A stretch of DNA of 49,083 nucleotides, taken from Candidatus Omnitrophota bacterium. GTDB taxonomy: Bacteria; Omnitrophota; Gorgyraeia; 1-14-0-20-64-10. The translations under genes and the position numbers were made by a program. Positions 1 to 8,589 of this stretch are shown in pieces. The notes below the pieces were generated by a model that searched no databases, was not told the origin of the DNA, and was given only the letters and a program-made list of their open reading frames with translations. Each line of letters begins with the position of its first letter. The first letter of the stretch is position 1. The DNA lies in assembly GCA_016177405.1 (NCBI GenBank), contig JACOVG010000006.1, positions 74,064 through 123,146 on the forward strand, written 5' to 3'.

Positions 1-699
1 GGTGTAGCCCTCCCGAACGGCAGCGGACAGGTTGTCCGGATTCGGATCCACGATCTGGGTCCCGCACGCCTTCCCGTGACGCCGGCAGGCTTCCACCACG
101 CGCCGGCAGACCTCGGAAACCCGGGGATGATCCAACTGGCCCGGCACGCCCAGAGAGCCGGAGAGATCGTAGGGGCCCACCATCGCGCCATCCACGGCCT
201 CGTGACCCAGAAGATCGTCGACCGCCTCGACGCCCGCGACCGATTCGATCTGGATCAGGATGACCGAACGCCGGTTCCACCCCTTCGCGTATTCCTCGAA
301 GTCAAAGCCATACCCCTGCGCTCGCGCCACACCGAAGCTGCGCTTGCCCACAGGCGGATACTTGCACGATTCCACGATGGACCGGACCTCCAGCAAGGTC
401 GTCACATTGGGCACAATAACTCCGTCGGCGTCCGAATCCAGCAGACGGCGCATGAGGCTGCCGTCCAGGGAAGGAAGCCGCGGCAAACACAATCTCCCTC
501 CCGCGTGCGCCGCAGCAATGATCTGGGCCGCCGGGCCCGGATCGATGGCGCCATGTTCCATGTCAATTCCAACACCGTCGACACCGCTCTTGGTAAAGAT
601 CTCCGTGATGGCCGGATGCCCTAAGGAGGTCCAGGCCAAAAAGAAAAGCTCCCGGCCCCGCAGGCGGTTAACTGCTTGCTGGCGCCCTTCGGTCGTCAT
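1..699 (-). CDS. HpcH/HpaI-family class II aldolase (3' end cut by window edge)
   Basis: A 233-codon open frame begins at ATG 699 and runs off the left edge. Family members are about 250-270 residues, so only the C-terminus is missing. The enzyme family performs divalent-metal-dependent aldol cleavage or addition of pyruvate-type donors (2-keto-3-deoxy acids). Landmarks match HpaI: a DMEHG motif with His49, a metal-ligand Glu152 in QIES and Asp178 in GPYDLS, the same order and nearly the same numbering as the E. coli enzyme (His45, Glu149, Asp175). The start is supported by an AAAGGAG Shine-Dalgarno sequence six bases upstream, although it overlaps the preceding glycosyltransferase by 32 nt. 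Family call is secure. Inside a glycan operon the natural substrate is unknown; it may build or trim a keto-deoxy sugar acid. Confidence 0.88.
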   Translation of the reverse strand, partial: MTTEGRQQAVNRLRGRELFFLAWTSLGHPAITEIFTKSGVDGVGIDMEHGAIDPGPAAQIIAAAHAGGRLCLPRLPSLDGSLMRRLLDSDADGVIVPNVTTLLEVRSIVESCKYPPVGKRSFGVARAQGYGFDFEEYAKGWNRRSVILIQIESVAGVEAVDDLLGHEAVDGAMVGPYDLSGSLGVPGQLDHPRVSEVCRRVVEACRRHGKACGTQIVDPNPDNLSAAVREGYT

Positions 700-1897
700 G
701 ACGCTCCTTTCCCCATCCATGGGTTGACCATCCCTCATACACCACCTGAAGAAAATCGAGCAGTTCGCCGATGCCCCTCTCCAGGCCGAACGCCCTCGCC
801 GCCTCGACGGCCTTCGCCTGCAGGCGCTGACGCAGCTGCGGCTCCTGGGCCAGGCGGATCACTTGTCCGCGCAGTTGGGCGCTGTCTCCCGGCAGGCAAA
901 GCAGGGCGTTGGCCTCATGGAGGGCGTATTCCTCCACCCCCTCCACTCGGGTGGTCACCAGGGCCGTCCCGCAAGCCATCGCCTGAAGGGGCGGGGCCGG
1001 AAACCCGTCGTACAAGCTCGGATACACGAAGATGTCGGACTCCTGGATGGCCCGGACCAACGATTCCCCGTGGAGGTAGCCGTAGTTCCGATGGAAGAGC
1101 TTCTCATGCCGCGGCAGGACGTTCCCCACCGAGGACAGCCGGATCTCTGGATGCGTCGCGCGCAGGGGCGTCAGCGCCTCGACCCCGACCCCCTGCCCCT
1201 TCTGCAAATTGGTCTCGCAGTAGAGCAACACCTGAAGCGGAGCGCCGTTTCTCCGGGGGGCCGGACGAAAGAGATCGAGATCCACGCAGCCGTCGTGGAT
1301 CACCCGGTGAACTGGAATCCCCAGCCGTTCGGCCGCCTCCTTCGAGGCAAGGCTCGTCGTATAGCGCGGAATATCGATCAGCCGTTCCCGGGCCACCCAG
1401 TGCCGGTACCACGCGCGGGTGATGGGTGAAGCGCTGGCCATCGCCCTCTCCAGGTTCATATGGAGGGCGCCGATCAGCTTGATCCCCTCATGAGGCAGGG
1501 TTCGCAGGAGGTGGGGAATAAGATAAGGGGGATGCACGATGGTAATCTCCTCCGGCCCCCAGCCCTGGGCCGACGGGGTGATCCCGTACTCCTGCGTGCG
1601 AACCCGGGGATCCACCGTATGGCGCGCCCGTCCGATCCAGGGCCGGCGGCGAAAAGACGCTCCAAACCGCTCAAACCCCAGAACCGCCCGGGCCTTCCTG
1701 GCGGACCACCCTGAAGCGCGGGAGGCGGCGAAACACTTGAAGTCCCACCAATCCACGGCAGGATACATCACGGTGGCCGGGATCCCCCTGCGGACCAGCG
1801 CCGAGGCGGTGTCGGCGGTGATGCGGGTCATGCTCCCGGGTCGGTTGGTGGAAAGCAGGAAGCGAACCGAAAAAGGAACGCCAGGCGGTTTCAGCAT
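668..1897 (-). CDS. GT4-family glycosyltransferase
   Basis: 409 residues from ATG 1897; the frame stays open further upstream, but that part is the shadow of the methyltransferase gene. The start overlaps the upstream stop as ATGCTGA. The C-terminal half is a GT-B nucleotide-sugar-binding domain: VLLYCETNLQKG, then YPSLYDGFPAPPLQAMACG near residues 310-330, which is the usual GT4 donor-site block. The classic EX7E motif reads DX7Q here, a conservative change seen in some subfamilies. The N-terminus (FLLSTNRPGSMTRITADTA) resembles an acceptor-binding Rossmann fold. It likely adds a sugar to the lipid-linked repeat on the cytoplasmic face. Donor and acceptor cannot be told from sequence. Confidence 0.85.
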   Translation of the reverse strand: MLKPPGVPFSVRFLLSTNRPGSMTRITADTASALVRRGIPATVMYPAVDWWDFKCFAASRASGWSARKARAVLGFERFGASFRRRPWIGRARHTVDPRVRTQEYGITPSAQGWGPEEITIVHPPYLIPHLLRTLPHEGIKLIGALHMNLERAMASASPITRAWYRHWVARERLIDIPRYTTSLASKEAAERLGIPVHRVIHDGCVDLDLFRPAPRRNGAPLQVLLYCETNLQKGQGVGVEALTPLRATHPEIRLSSVGNVLPRHEKLFHRNYGYLHGESLVRAIQESDIFVYPSLYDGFPAPPLQAMACGTALVTTRVEGVEEYALHEANALLCLPGDSAQLRGQVIRLAQEPQLRQRLQAKAVEAARAFGLERGIGELLDFLQVVYEGWSTHGWGKERHDDRRAPASS

Positions 1898-2763
1898 TGT
1901 TTCTTCCATGGGCCCCGCGCCGTCTGCCACAGCCGGCCCACCCAAGAGGGCGAGCCCTGCGCATCCTTCAGATCCTTCACGAGGAGTTCGCCAGCAGCCC
2001 CCCCATGGATTCGAACGGCCAGGGCAGTTTCCGCGGTACCGGTTTCGGGCAGGTAGCAAGCCTTGGGGAGGTGACGGTTCTTCCAGCCTCCCAGGATCGT
2101 GTGGCTGCGATAAGCGGTGATCGAGGCGCTGGGCACCTGCTGCCGGATTCGATCGGCCAGTTCGGTGAGGTTGAAGACGAGGTACGGTATCCAGCCGCTG
2201 TAGTGGTATTGGCAGGAAAGCTCCGGATCCAGAACGCTCTGGCCCTGATCCCGCGTGCGGGTCCTTAAGACGACCCAATCCGACGCGGCCGCAAGCAGCT
2301 CCCGGAGGAAACCCCAGGGATCCACCTGGTGATGCAGCACATCCTTGGAATAGACCACCGGATAAAGCCGGTCCCAGCCCAGCGCGGCGAGGCCGTCCCT
2401 CAAGCTCTCCTGGGGCTTCACCACGCCGAAGCGGCCCCCCCGGTATTTGTCCCGGGCCCGCGCGATGGCCACCTCCGAGAGGTCGAGACCCGTATACCGC
2501 AGATCCCGGTAGCGGATCTGGAGGTACCGGTAGAATTCCCCCGTGGCACAGCCCACCTCTAAGAGGTTCAGCGTCTCGCCCGGGGCAACCCCCTCCCGCA
2601 GAAGCCGCACATCGTTGAAGGACTCGAAATTCCTCACCAACCCCCTTGGCGTAAGGCGCGCCCGGTGGTCGAAGCGCTCCACGTGACGGCGGTTCTGCCA
2701 GTCGGCGTACCACGACGCCGGAAGGGGCGACGCGGGCACAGCATCCAAAGAGCCCATCCGCAT
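1891..2763 (-). CDS. Class I SAM-dependent methyltransferase
   Basis: 290 residues. The SAM-binding motif I is LLEVGCATGEF at residues 67-77, followed by YTGLDLSEVAIARARDKY (motif II region) and a KDVLHHQVDPW block typical of small-molecule and sugar methyltransferases. ATG at 2763 shares one base with the upstream stop (TGATG), so translation is probably coupled. Its place between a transaldolase-like gene and a glycosyltransferase suggests O-, N- or C-methylation of a sugar or of the growing glycan. The target is unknown. Confidence 0.83.
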   Translation of the reverse strand: MRMGSLDAVPASPLPASWYADWQNRRHVERFDHRARLTPRGLVRNFESFNDVRLLREGVAPGETLNLLEVGCATGEFYRYLQIRYRDLRYTGLDLSEVAIARARDKYRGGRFGVVKPQESLRDGLAALGWDRLYPVVYSKDVLHHQVDPWGFLRELLAAASDWVVLRTRTRDQGQSVLDPELSCQYHYSGWIPYLVFNLTELADRIRQQVPSASITAYRSHTILGGWKNRHLPKACYLPETGTAETALAVRIHGGAAGELLVKDLKDAQGSPSWVGRLWQTARGPWKKQC

Positions 2764-3485
2764 CAGGCCGGAATCCTTTCCTCCCGCGGAACCAGCCTTT
2801 GGCCGTCCCGTAGGAATTGTTCGACCGTCTCTTTGCTGTAAGGATGAACCAGCATCGCCTCAAGGAATTTCGGAGCCGCCGTGACGATGTCCGCGCCGGC
2901 TTCAAACCACTCCACGATGTTGAGAACCTCCCGGGTGGATCCGACGATGATCTTGGAAGGCAGCTCAAACGCGTCCAACAGGGCGCGCAGCCTCCGAATC
3001 TCCGCCTTCGCGTCGTGACCCATGTCGTTGATCCGCCCTCCGAAGAGGGAGACAAAACTTGCCCCGGCAGAGGCCGCGAGCAACCCTTGCTGGGCGCTCA
3101 TCATGGCGGTCACATTGATCCGAATGTTGCGGCGGCTTTCCAGCTCATGCACCAAGCGCAGGTTCTCCGTCCCGCCCCGCGGCCCATGGATCGGGACCTT
3201 GACATTCACGTTGCGAGCCCACGCCGAGAACCTCTGGGCCTGCTCCAGCACCCCCTGGGGATCATTGGTGGTCACCTCCATGGAGACCGGAAGCGGCTCC
3301 ACGATCGAAGCGATCTGGCGGATCCGCTTCTCGATGGCCTCCCAGCCCTCCCCGGCGCCGTCTTTCACCAAAATGGTGGGGTTGGTGGTGACACCCCTGA
3401 TGATCCCCAGGGCGTGGTACTTCCGAATCTCCTCCAGGTCTCCCGTATCCAGAAAGATTCCCGTCAAGGGACGAGTTCGTGTCAT
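2763..3485 (-). CDS. Transaldolase / fructose-6-phosphate aldolase-like (TalC-type) enzyme
   Basis: 240 residues from ATG 3485, chosen because it forms an ATGA overlap with the upstream stop; a start 12 codons earlier is possible but would extend into that gene. The TIM-barrel family signature is clear: GVTTNPTILVKDG near residues 31-43, the Schiff-base lysine in NVKVPIHG (about Lys96), NVTAMMSAQQGLLAASAGA, and a SLFGGRINDMGHD phosphate-binding stretch. Length fits the short TalC/FSA subfamily (about 215-240) rather than full transaldolase. It probably makes or splits C3 plus Cn aldol bonds. Next to a GmhA-like SIS gene it could supply or remodel a ketose phosphate such as sedoheptulose 7-phosphate, which is inference. 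Confidence 0.85.
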   Translation of the reverse strand: MTRTRPLTGIFLDTGDLEEIRKYHALGIIRGVTTNPTILVKDGAGEGWEAIEKRIRQIASIVEPLPVSMEVTTNDPQGVLEQAQRFSAWARNVNVKVPIHGPRGGTENLRLVHELESRRNIRINVTAMMSAQQGLLAASAGASFVSLFGGRINDMGHDAKAEIRRLRALLDAFELPSKIIVGSTREVLNIVEWFEAGADIVTAAPKFLEAMLVHPYSKETVEQFLRDGQRLVPREERIPA

Positions 3486-4102
3486 GGTTTTGCTCCGTCT
3501 ACGCGCACCGTGGTTTCCCATTTGTTCCCCTGCACCATCAGGCGAGGGTCGCTCACCAGCCCATGCCAGATCACCGCTTGGAAGGCTTCGGTGTGGGGCG
3601 TCACCGAGTGCGGGTTCACCGTGGGGATCACCAGGACAATGTCTCCCAAGCGCCGGGTGGCGCCCCCATCCCGGCCCACCACCCCTAAAACCTCCATCCC
3701 CGCCGCCTTCGCGGTCTTCAAGACGCTCACCAGGTTGGCGGAGATGTTCCTCTCCAGAGAGCCTCCGCCGACCGAGAGGATCAACAGCAGATCACGCGCC
3801 GTCGGCCGCGAGCCCGTGAGCCACGCCGAGAAAACCGTTTCCCACCCTTCGTCGTTGGTCCGCGCGGTGAGCTCGGAGACGTTGTCCACCGGGCTGTACG
3901 CCTCGATTCCGGTGAGCTTCCGGAAATCGCTGACGGCGTGAGAGGCGTTCCCCGCCGATCCCCCCACCCCCACAATGAACAATCGCCCATCCTCCTGCCG
4001 AAGCCGGACCAGCCGCTCCACCATTCTTTCCAGAATAACCAGATCCAGCCGGCTGGCAATCTGGGCGGTTTCCTCCAGATGCTGCTTCCAGAATGAGCTC
4101 AC
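3482..4102 (-). CDS. SIS-domain sugar isomerase, GmhA-like
   Basis: 206 residues from a GTG start at 4102, supported by a GAGGAGG ribosome site about six bases upstream. One SIS domain covers most of the protein: LFIVGVGGSAGNASHAVSDF at about residues 40-59 is the sugar-phosphate-binding glycine loop, and LLLILSVGGGS is the second conserved strand-loop. Size and layout match GmhA/DiaA, which isomerise sedoheptulose 7-phosphate to D-glycero-D-manno-heptose 7-phosphate. The TDEHE-type metal ligands of true GmhA are not obvious, so the substrate may differ. An HddA-like kinase and a nucleotidyltransferase in the same operon fit a GDP-heptose-like branch. Confidence 0.82.
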   Translation of the reverse strand: MSSFWKQHLEETAQIASRLDLVILERMVERLVRLRQEDGRLFIVGVGGSAGNASHAVSDFRKLTGIEAYSPVDNVSELTARTNDEGWETVFSAWLTGSRPTARDLLLILSVGGGSLERNISANLVSVLKTAKAAGMEVLGVVGRDGGATRRLGDIVLVIPTVNPHSVTPHTEAFQAVIWHGLVSDPRLMVQGNKWETTVRVDGAKP

Positions 4103-4121
4103 GCCCCCCTCCTCACCTCTG

Positions 4122-5096
4122 CTAGAGCTTCTTCGCCACCACGCGCGCGAAGGAACTTAAAGACTGTTCCTGCAGAAACCGTTGAAAGGACTCCCGGGTT
4201 CCCAGATCGGAATCCATGAGAATGCGATCAAAACCGGAAAGGGTCAGACCGGGCTCGGCCTGCTTGTGCGCCCGCACGATCTCCAGATCCAGGACGCCCG
4301 GCGTCGAGATCTCCTGGGGCATAAAACCGGTCCTCTCCAGAATCCGCGTAAGGCCCGTGAGGCTGAAGCAGTTGGCCCGATCCGGCGGGTACAGGTACAG
4401 ATTCTTGGCGCCCAGAACCGCCATATCATACCCCGAGGCCACCAGGCCTGTCACGAAAAGGATTCCCCCCCGCGGCATCCGCTGGCCCACCACCGTCAAC
4501 AGGCGCACCGGATGATCCGAACGATCCAGGGACTCCGGGAGGATGGCCGCGTCCACGGGCGGCCCTCCATTCCCATCGGCCCCAGGGGTCCCGCCCGCCA
4601 GCGCCGATTCTTCCATCGTCTCAACCGCCTCAAGCCACGGGCAGAACGCGAGCCAAGGGGTCAGTTGGCTGGGCCCAGTGGTCACCTCCAGCAGGCGCAC
4701 GCGGGAACGCCCTTGAAATCGAAGGGCCTCCTCCATCCATCGAACCTTGGGCTCATGGACATGGTCCGCGCGGGAACGCTCCAGACGTTTGTGGAATCCC
4801 TCGGGCTCCTGGCGAAAGCGGCTCACCTCCGTCAGGAGGGCCTGCCAACGCTCGGCCTGGGGCATGTCCACGAGAAAGAGGGAGCCGGTCTCCGGGCATC
4901 GGCCGTAGTCCATCCCGCTGATTCGGCCCCAGGGCGTGAGGCGCTTGCCGGAAACCGGGGAGACCTGACGTCGGACAATCCCACCCTCACCGGCCCGGCG
5001 CGTGGCCTCCAGACACCGCTGGCGGTAAAGCCCCAGTTCCGCGAGAGGCTTGACCGCCTGAAGAGGGAAGCGGCTCTCGGTTGAAACCGAACGCAT
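4122..5096 (-). CDS. Methyltransferase-like protein with degenerate SAM motif
   Basis: 324 residues. The ATG at 5096 overlaps the preceding stop by one base (TGATG). Residues 35-75 (RRQVSPVSGKRLTPWG, then YGRCPETGSLFLVDMP) resemble the N-terminal module of sugar methyltransferase-like proteins. A class I methyltransferase fold follows, with RLLEVTTGPSQLTPWL at 134-149 at the place of motif I. That loop lacks the usual GxGxG pattern. The later GGILFVTGLVASGYDMAVLG region resembles the post-motif III strand. It could be a divergent methyltransferase acting on a nucleotide sugar or a non-catalytic relative. The function is open. Confidence 0.6.
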   Translation of the reverse strand: MRSVSTESRFPLQAVKPLAELGLYRQRCLEATRRAGEGGIVRRQVSPVSGKRLTPWGRISGMDYGRCPETGSLFLVDMPQAERWQALLTEVSRFRQEPEGFHKRLERSRADHVHEPKVRWMEEALRFQGRSRVRLLEVTTGPSQLTPWLAFCPWLEAVETMEESALAGGTPGADGNGGPPVDAAILPESLDRSDHPVRLLTVVGQRMPRGGILFVTGLVASGYDMAVLGAKNLYLYPPDRANCFSLTGLTRILERTGFMPQEISTPGVLDLEIVRAHKQAEPGLTLSGFDRILMDSDLGTRESFQRFLQEQSLSSFARVVAKKL

Positions 5097-6112
5097 CAGC
5101 GGCTTCCTCCCACGGGGGTCAAGCCCGCCGCGTAAACCTCTCGGATGACCTCCATGACCCCCACAGCCTCTTCCAGCGTCCCGTGGGTCGCGGGCCGGCC
5201 TTCCTTGACCGCCGCCAGGAATTCGTCCACCTCCTCCTTCCAGGAATCGTCCCGGTCAAAGGTGATCACTTCCTCGCGGGGATTTCCGAGCGCCATCGCC
5301 TCATCCTCAAATTGCCTGCGGCCGATGACAAGCTGCTCCCGGCCATAGCTTCCCGATTTTGAAAGGAACCCGCAGGCGGTCAGATAGCCGTCGCGGCAGC
5401 CAATGGAAAGCTCGAAGGTGTGTTTCCAGAGGGTCGCCGAGGAATGCAGGAAGGCCGGGATCCCCTCCCTGGAACGCAGCAGCACAAAGGCATTGTCCTC
5501 GACGCCGCACTTCCAGAAGGAGTCCACCAGGACCGAATCGACCACCTTCAGGGGGCCCAGGAACAGATGGAACAGGTCCAGCAGGTGGATCCCCTGGTCC
5601 AACAAGATGCCCCCACCGGAGATCTCCGGCCGGTTGCGCCAGCTCTCGCGGTATCGAACCCCTCCGGACTTGCCGTAGGTCCCTTTAACATACAGGATCT
5701 CCCCCAACCCCCCCTCCCCCACCAGGGCCCGGGCGGCCTGAATGGCCGGATGAAGACGGTGATTGAATCCAAAAACGAGTGTGTGGTTCGGCACCTCGCC
5801 GGCGGCCTCCTGGATCCGGGCCAGATCCTCTGCGTTCCTTCCGGGGGGTTTCTCGCAGAAAACCCGTCCGCAGCGGTGCAGGGCCTCGACACACAGGGAG
5901 GCGGACACCTGATTGGGCGTGCAGATGAAAACAGCATCCACCTCTTCCCACGGGATGGGCGAACCCGGGGGAAGCAGCCTCTCGCCCAGCCTCGAGCGAC
6001 CGGAATCCAGACCAGGGTCCACCACGGTGATCCGCTTCACCTCCGGGTGGTTGGCCAACACCTGATAACGGATCTGGCCCATGTAGCCGTACCCGAAGAT
6101 CAAACAGTGCAT
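5096..6112 (-). CDS. Gfo/Idh/MocA-family NAD(P)-dependent oxidoreductase
   Basis: 338 residues from ATG 6112, chosen over upstream in-frame starts because GGAAGGAGG lies just upstream and the N-terminal strand MHCLIFGYGYMG begins the Rossmann nucleotide-binding loop directly. The family EKP motif is at Glu87-Lys88-Pro89 (CEKPPGRN), and the D-x3-H pair (DQGIHLLDL, Asp172/His176) fits the catalytic His of the family. Members oxidise or reduce sugars and nucleotide sugars at C2, C3 or inositol positions. The start overlaps the previous gene by 13 nt. The substrate is not predictable, but a keto-sugar step in the operon's deoxysugar chemistry is likely. Confidence 0.87.
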   Translation of the reverse strand: MHCLIFGYGYMGQIRYQVLANHPEVKRITVVDPGLDSGRSRLGERLLPPGSPIPWEEVDAVFICTPNQVSASLCVEALHRCGRVFCEKPPGRNAEDLARIQEAAGEVPNHTLVFGFNHRLHPAIQAARALVGEGGLGEILYVKGTYGKSGGVRYRESWRNRPEISGGGILLDQGIHLLDLFHLFLGPLKVVDSVLVDSFWKCGVEDNAFVLLRSREGIPAFLHSSATLWKHTFELSIGCRDGYLTACGFLSKSGSYGREQLVIGRRQFEDEAMALGNPREEVITFDRDDSWKEEVDEFLAAVKEGRPATHGTLEEAVGVMEVIREVYAAGLTPVGGSR

Positions 6113-8589
6113 GGGAACGCGTCCTCCTTCCCCACGGTTTCCATCAGACGATGGATCGAATCGGGCGTTACAGGCGCGAGGTAGTCCTTCACATAGGCCT
6201 GGGCCTGGGCCCATTCGTCGCGCACCTGGCCCGAGAGTCCCGCGGCGGCGTGCGCGCGCAGCCTTTCCCCAAACAATCCAGGCGAGTCGACCCTCTCCCT
6301 CCAAGGGACCAACTCAAAGAGGGGATCCAGCACCTCCTGGCCCTCCTGGTGCAGGTAGATCGGTTTAAGCCCGTAAGTAACCGCGTACATGACGGCCGAA
6401 GAACCCCGGTACAGGACCACCGAGGAACGCTTGAAATCCTCCTCGATCCTTTCGGAAGAAGAAATCTCAACGTTGGGAAGGCGCAGGCCCTCCGCCTTGA
6501 GAGCCCCCCGCACCTTCTTGAAGGGCAGGACCGGGTGGGACCGCAGCAGGAAACGATGGTCGGTAAGCACCCGAGCCGCCTCGAGGGCGCACGAAAACAA
6601 GAGAAGCGCCTCATCCCGGTGTCCTTCAGGCAAAACCAGAACGGTTCGGCGCTCCGGGGAGGCGACGCCTTGTTTCCCATCGGGCAACTGCCGGAAGGTA
6701 CCGAAGGAGATCCGGGAGGCCTCGGGATGGCTGGGCGCCAGCATCCGGCTCGTCCTTTCCCCCAGGCACAGGACGAGATCCGGTTTCCCGTTGGAAGAAG
6801 CGCTGACCGACGGCTTCAAGAGCTCCATCTGGTGGGGGAGCAGGACCGTGTGCTGGTATCCGGCCACCTGGGCTCCTTCAGCCTTTCGGCGAAAACCGCT
6901 CCAGAGACACTTCTCCCAGGCGTGGCCTTCGTAAAGGGTAAGGAGCATCCGAGGATGCCAGGTTTTGGCAATCTCCTCTCCCAGCGCCGCGTAAAGCGCG
7001 ACCGGAAGGAATTCCGGCCGCAGGCAATCCGCTTGGGCCTGCTCAAGGCAGCGGCGGACCCATGGATCGGTCTCGGCGGCGGCCCCCGCACGCACCCGGA
7101 CGCTGGCCCTCCAGGCCTTCCAGGCAAAGCCAAACGGAGCCGTAAGCGGAATGAGGCACCATTCCGGAAGCTCCGCAACATTCGAGGCGGCACGCCGGCA
7201 GGGACCTTCCCAGGGGCGGCCGGCCGGATTGCCAAAGAGCCGCAAAACCCCCACCCCCGCTCGCTGCAGCCTGGAGCCCAAATCCCCGAAATAGAAATCC
7301 TCCTGCCCCGGCATCCCGTCCGGATGAAAACGCCAGGTTTTAAGAACCAGGTCAAAGGGCTTACGGCGAAGGCCGCGAAGCGCGGCCCCGTGGGCCAGCT
7401 TCATCTGCGCCAAGCGTCCAGTAAGATAGAAGGCGTAGCCAAAAAGGGCGGCGGCCTGAAACACCCAAAGGGGTCGGCCCCGCGGATGCCGCGGGGTCCC
7501 ATCTTCCCGAAGGAGCGCCTTCTGCTTCAAGGTCAAGGGATGCTTGAGGTGCAGCCAGTCGATGGCTTCCACAGCCGGATCTGGGAAACGGCGGCGGATC
7601 TCTTCCAGAACCTCGGCCAGACTTAAGAGGTCCTTCAAACGGCCCGTGGGAGATGAGTGCCGGCGGGTCCCCAAACGTTTCTCCCGAAAAGGCTCCAGAA
7701 ACCTTTCGGGCAGGGGCGAGCGCTTCGCAAGTTTGCCCAGCCCGTGGCGCAGCGCGGTGGGAGCGCTGGTGCCCAGCGCCTTGCCCCAATCCTGAAGAAC
7801 GCCCAGGGGTTCCCGGCGCTGCCAACGGCATTGGGCCCGGAAGAGGAACGAGTAGGCGAGACTCCTCTTGAGCCTCGCCGTCTCCCAAGGCTTGAAACCG
7901 CCGCGCGCGATGGCCTCCCGATAAACGCGGAGGTACTCCTGCGCCGCTTGAATGGAAAAGGAATCCTGCGCTCCATGCCGCCGGAGCCCCACGAGGGGCT
8001 TAGGCAGGTTCATGGCCTTGAACGAGCGCAAGAACCGAAGGAAGAGCTCCCGGTCCGAGGCGTACCGGTACGCCTCGTTGTAGCCGCCCAGGGACAAAAC
8101 CGCCTCCCGGCGCAGGAGAAGACTCCCATGGATGAGGCCATTCCCGAGCAATTCCGCTTCCCAGATCTCTTCGTGGTTTTGAGGTCTTATGATCACAGCT
8201 TCCGGTTTCTGGGGATCGGTCTGGAATTCCCAGACGCCGGTCCCCACGCAATCCAACGCCGGGTTTTGACAAACGGCCTCCATCTGCCGGGCCAGTCGGT
8301 CGCGGGCGGAGACGTCGTCGGCATCCATCCGGGCGATCCAGGGGGTGGTCGCGCGCCGGAAGCCCAGGTTGAGGGCGGCGGTCTGCCCCACGTTCTTGGA
8401 CAGCCGAACCACCTCGAGCCGCGGGTCCGACACCTTCAGAAGGAGGGACCCCGTGGCGTCGGTGGAGGCGTCATCGATGACCAAAAACCGAAAGTCGCCA
8501 TGGCTCTGCTGCAGGATGCTCCTCACGGAGGCCTCCAAGAAGGCCTCGCCGTTGTAAACCGCCATGAGGACGGTCAGGGAGGGAGTCAT
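6100..8589 (-). CDS. Two-domain protein: N-terminal GT2 glycosyltransferase plus C-terminal surface-carbohydrate biosynthesis domain
   Basis: 829 residues, starting in an ATGA overlap with the RmlD-like gene. Residues 1 to about 290 are a GT2 domain: LTVLMAVYNGEAFLEASVRS, VIDDASTDAT and the DXD-type DADD at 89-92. Residues about 370-829 form a second module with LLTLYEGHAWE (550-559), AGYQHTVLLPHQ, LVLCLGERT, LRSHPVLPF and VVLYRGSSAVMYA. These resemble the TIGR04326-type surface carbohydrate biosynthesis proteins, which look like GT-B or CDP-glycerophosphotransferase-like folds. Fusing the two would let one polypeptide add two consecutive sugars. No membrane segment is obvious. The GT2 call is firm and the second-domain call moderate. 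Confidence 0.8.
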   Translation of the reverse strand: MTPSLTVLMAVYNGEAFLEASVRSILQQSHGDFRFLVIDDASTDATGSLLLKVSDPRLEVVRLSKNVGQTAALNLGFRRATTPWIARMDADDVSARDRLARQMEAVCQNPALDCVGTGVWEFQTDPQKPEAVIIRPQNHEEIWEAELLGNGLIHGSLLLRREAVLSLGGYNEAYRYASDRELFLRFLRSFKAMNLPKPLVGLRRHGAQDSFSIQAAQEYLRVYREAIARGGFKPWETARLKRSLAYSFLFRAQCRWQRREPLGVLQDWGKALGTSAPTALRHGLGKLAKRSPLPERFLEPFREKRLGTRRHSSPTGRLKDLLSLAEVLEEIRRRFPDPAVEAIDWLHLKHPLTLKQKALLREDGTPRHPRGRPLWVFQAAALFGYAFYLTGRLAQMKLAHGAALRGLRRKPFDLVLKTWRFHPDGMPGQEDFYFGDLGSRLQRAGVGVLRLFGNPAGRPWEGPCRRAASNVAELPEWCLIPLTAPFGFAWKAWRASVRVRAGAAAETDPWVRRCLEQAQADCLRPEFLPVALYAALGEEIAKTWHPRMLLTLYEGHAWEKCLWSGFRRKAEGAQVAGYQHTVLLPHQMELLKPSVSASSNGKPDLVLCLGERTSRMLAPSHPEASRISFGTFRQLPDGKQGVASPERRTVLVLPEGHRDEALLLFSCALEAARVLTDHRFLLRSHPVLPFKKVRGALKAEGLRLPNVEISSSERIEEDFKRSSVVLYRGSSAVMYAVTYGLKPIYLHQEGQEVLDPLFELVPWRERVDSPGLFGERLRAHAAAGLSGQVRDEWAQAQAYVKDYLAPVTPDSIHRLMETVGKEDAFPCTV

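Noticed and set aside
76-624. Plus-strand open frame of 182 codons
   Set aside because: It is antisense to the HpcH/HpaI aldolase frame, has low-complexity Arg/His-rich content and no ribosome site.
1897-3055. N-terminal 386-codon extension of the GT4 gene
   Set aside because: The extension overlaps the methyltransferase and transaldolase-like genes and is rich in Gly/Arg/Pro without any fold; the real start is ATG 1897.
6151-7626. Plus-strand open frame of 491 codons
   Set aside because: It is the antisense shadow of the 829-residue fusion protein, with composition typical of GC-rich shadows and no recognisable motif.
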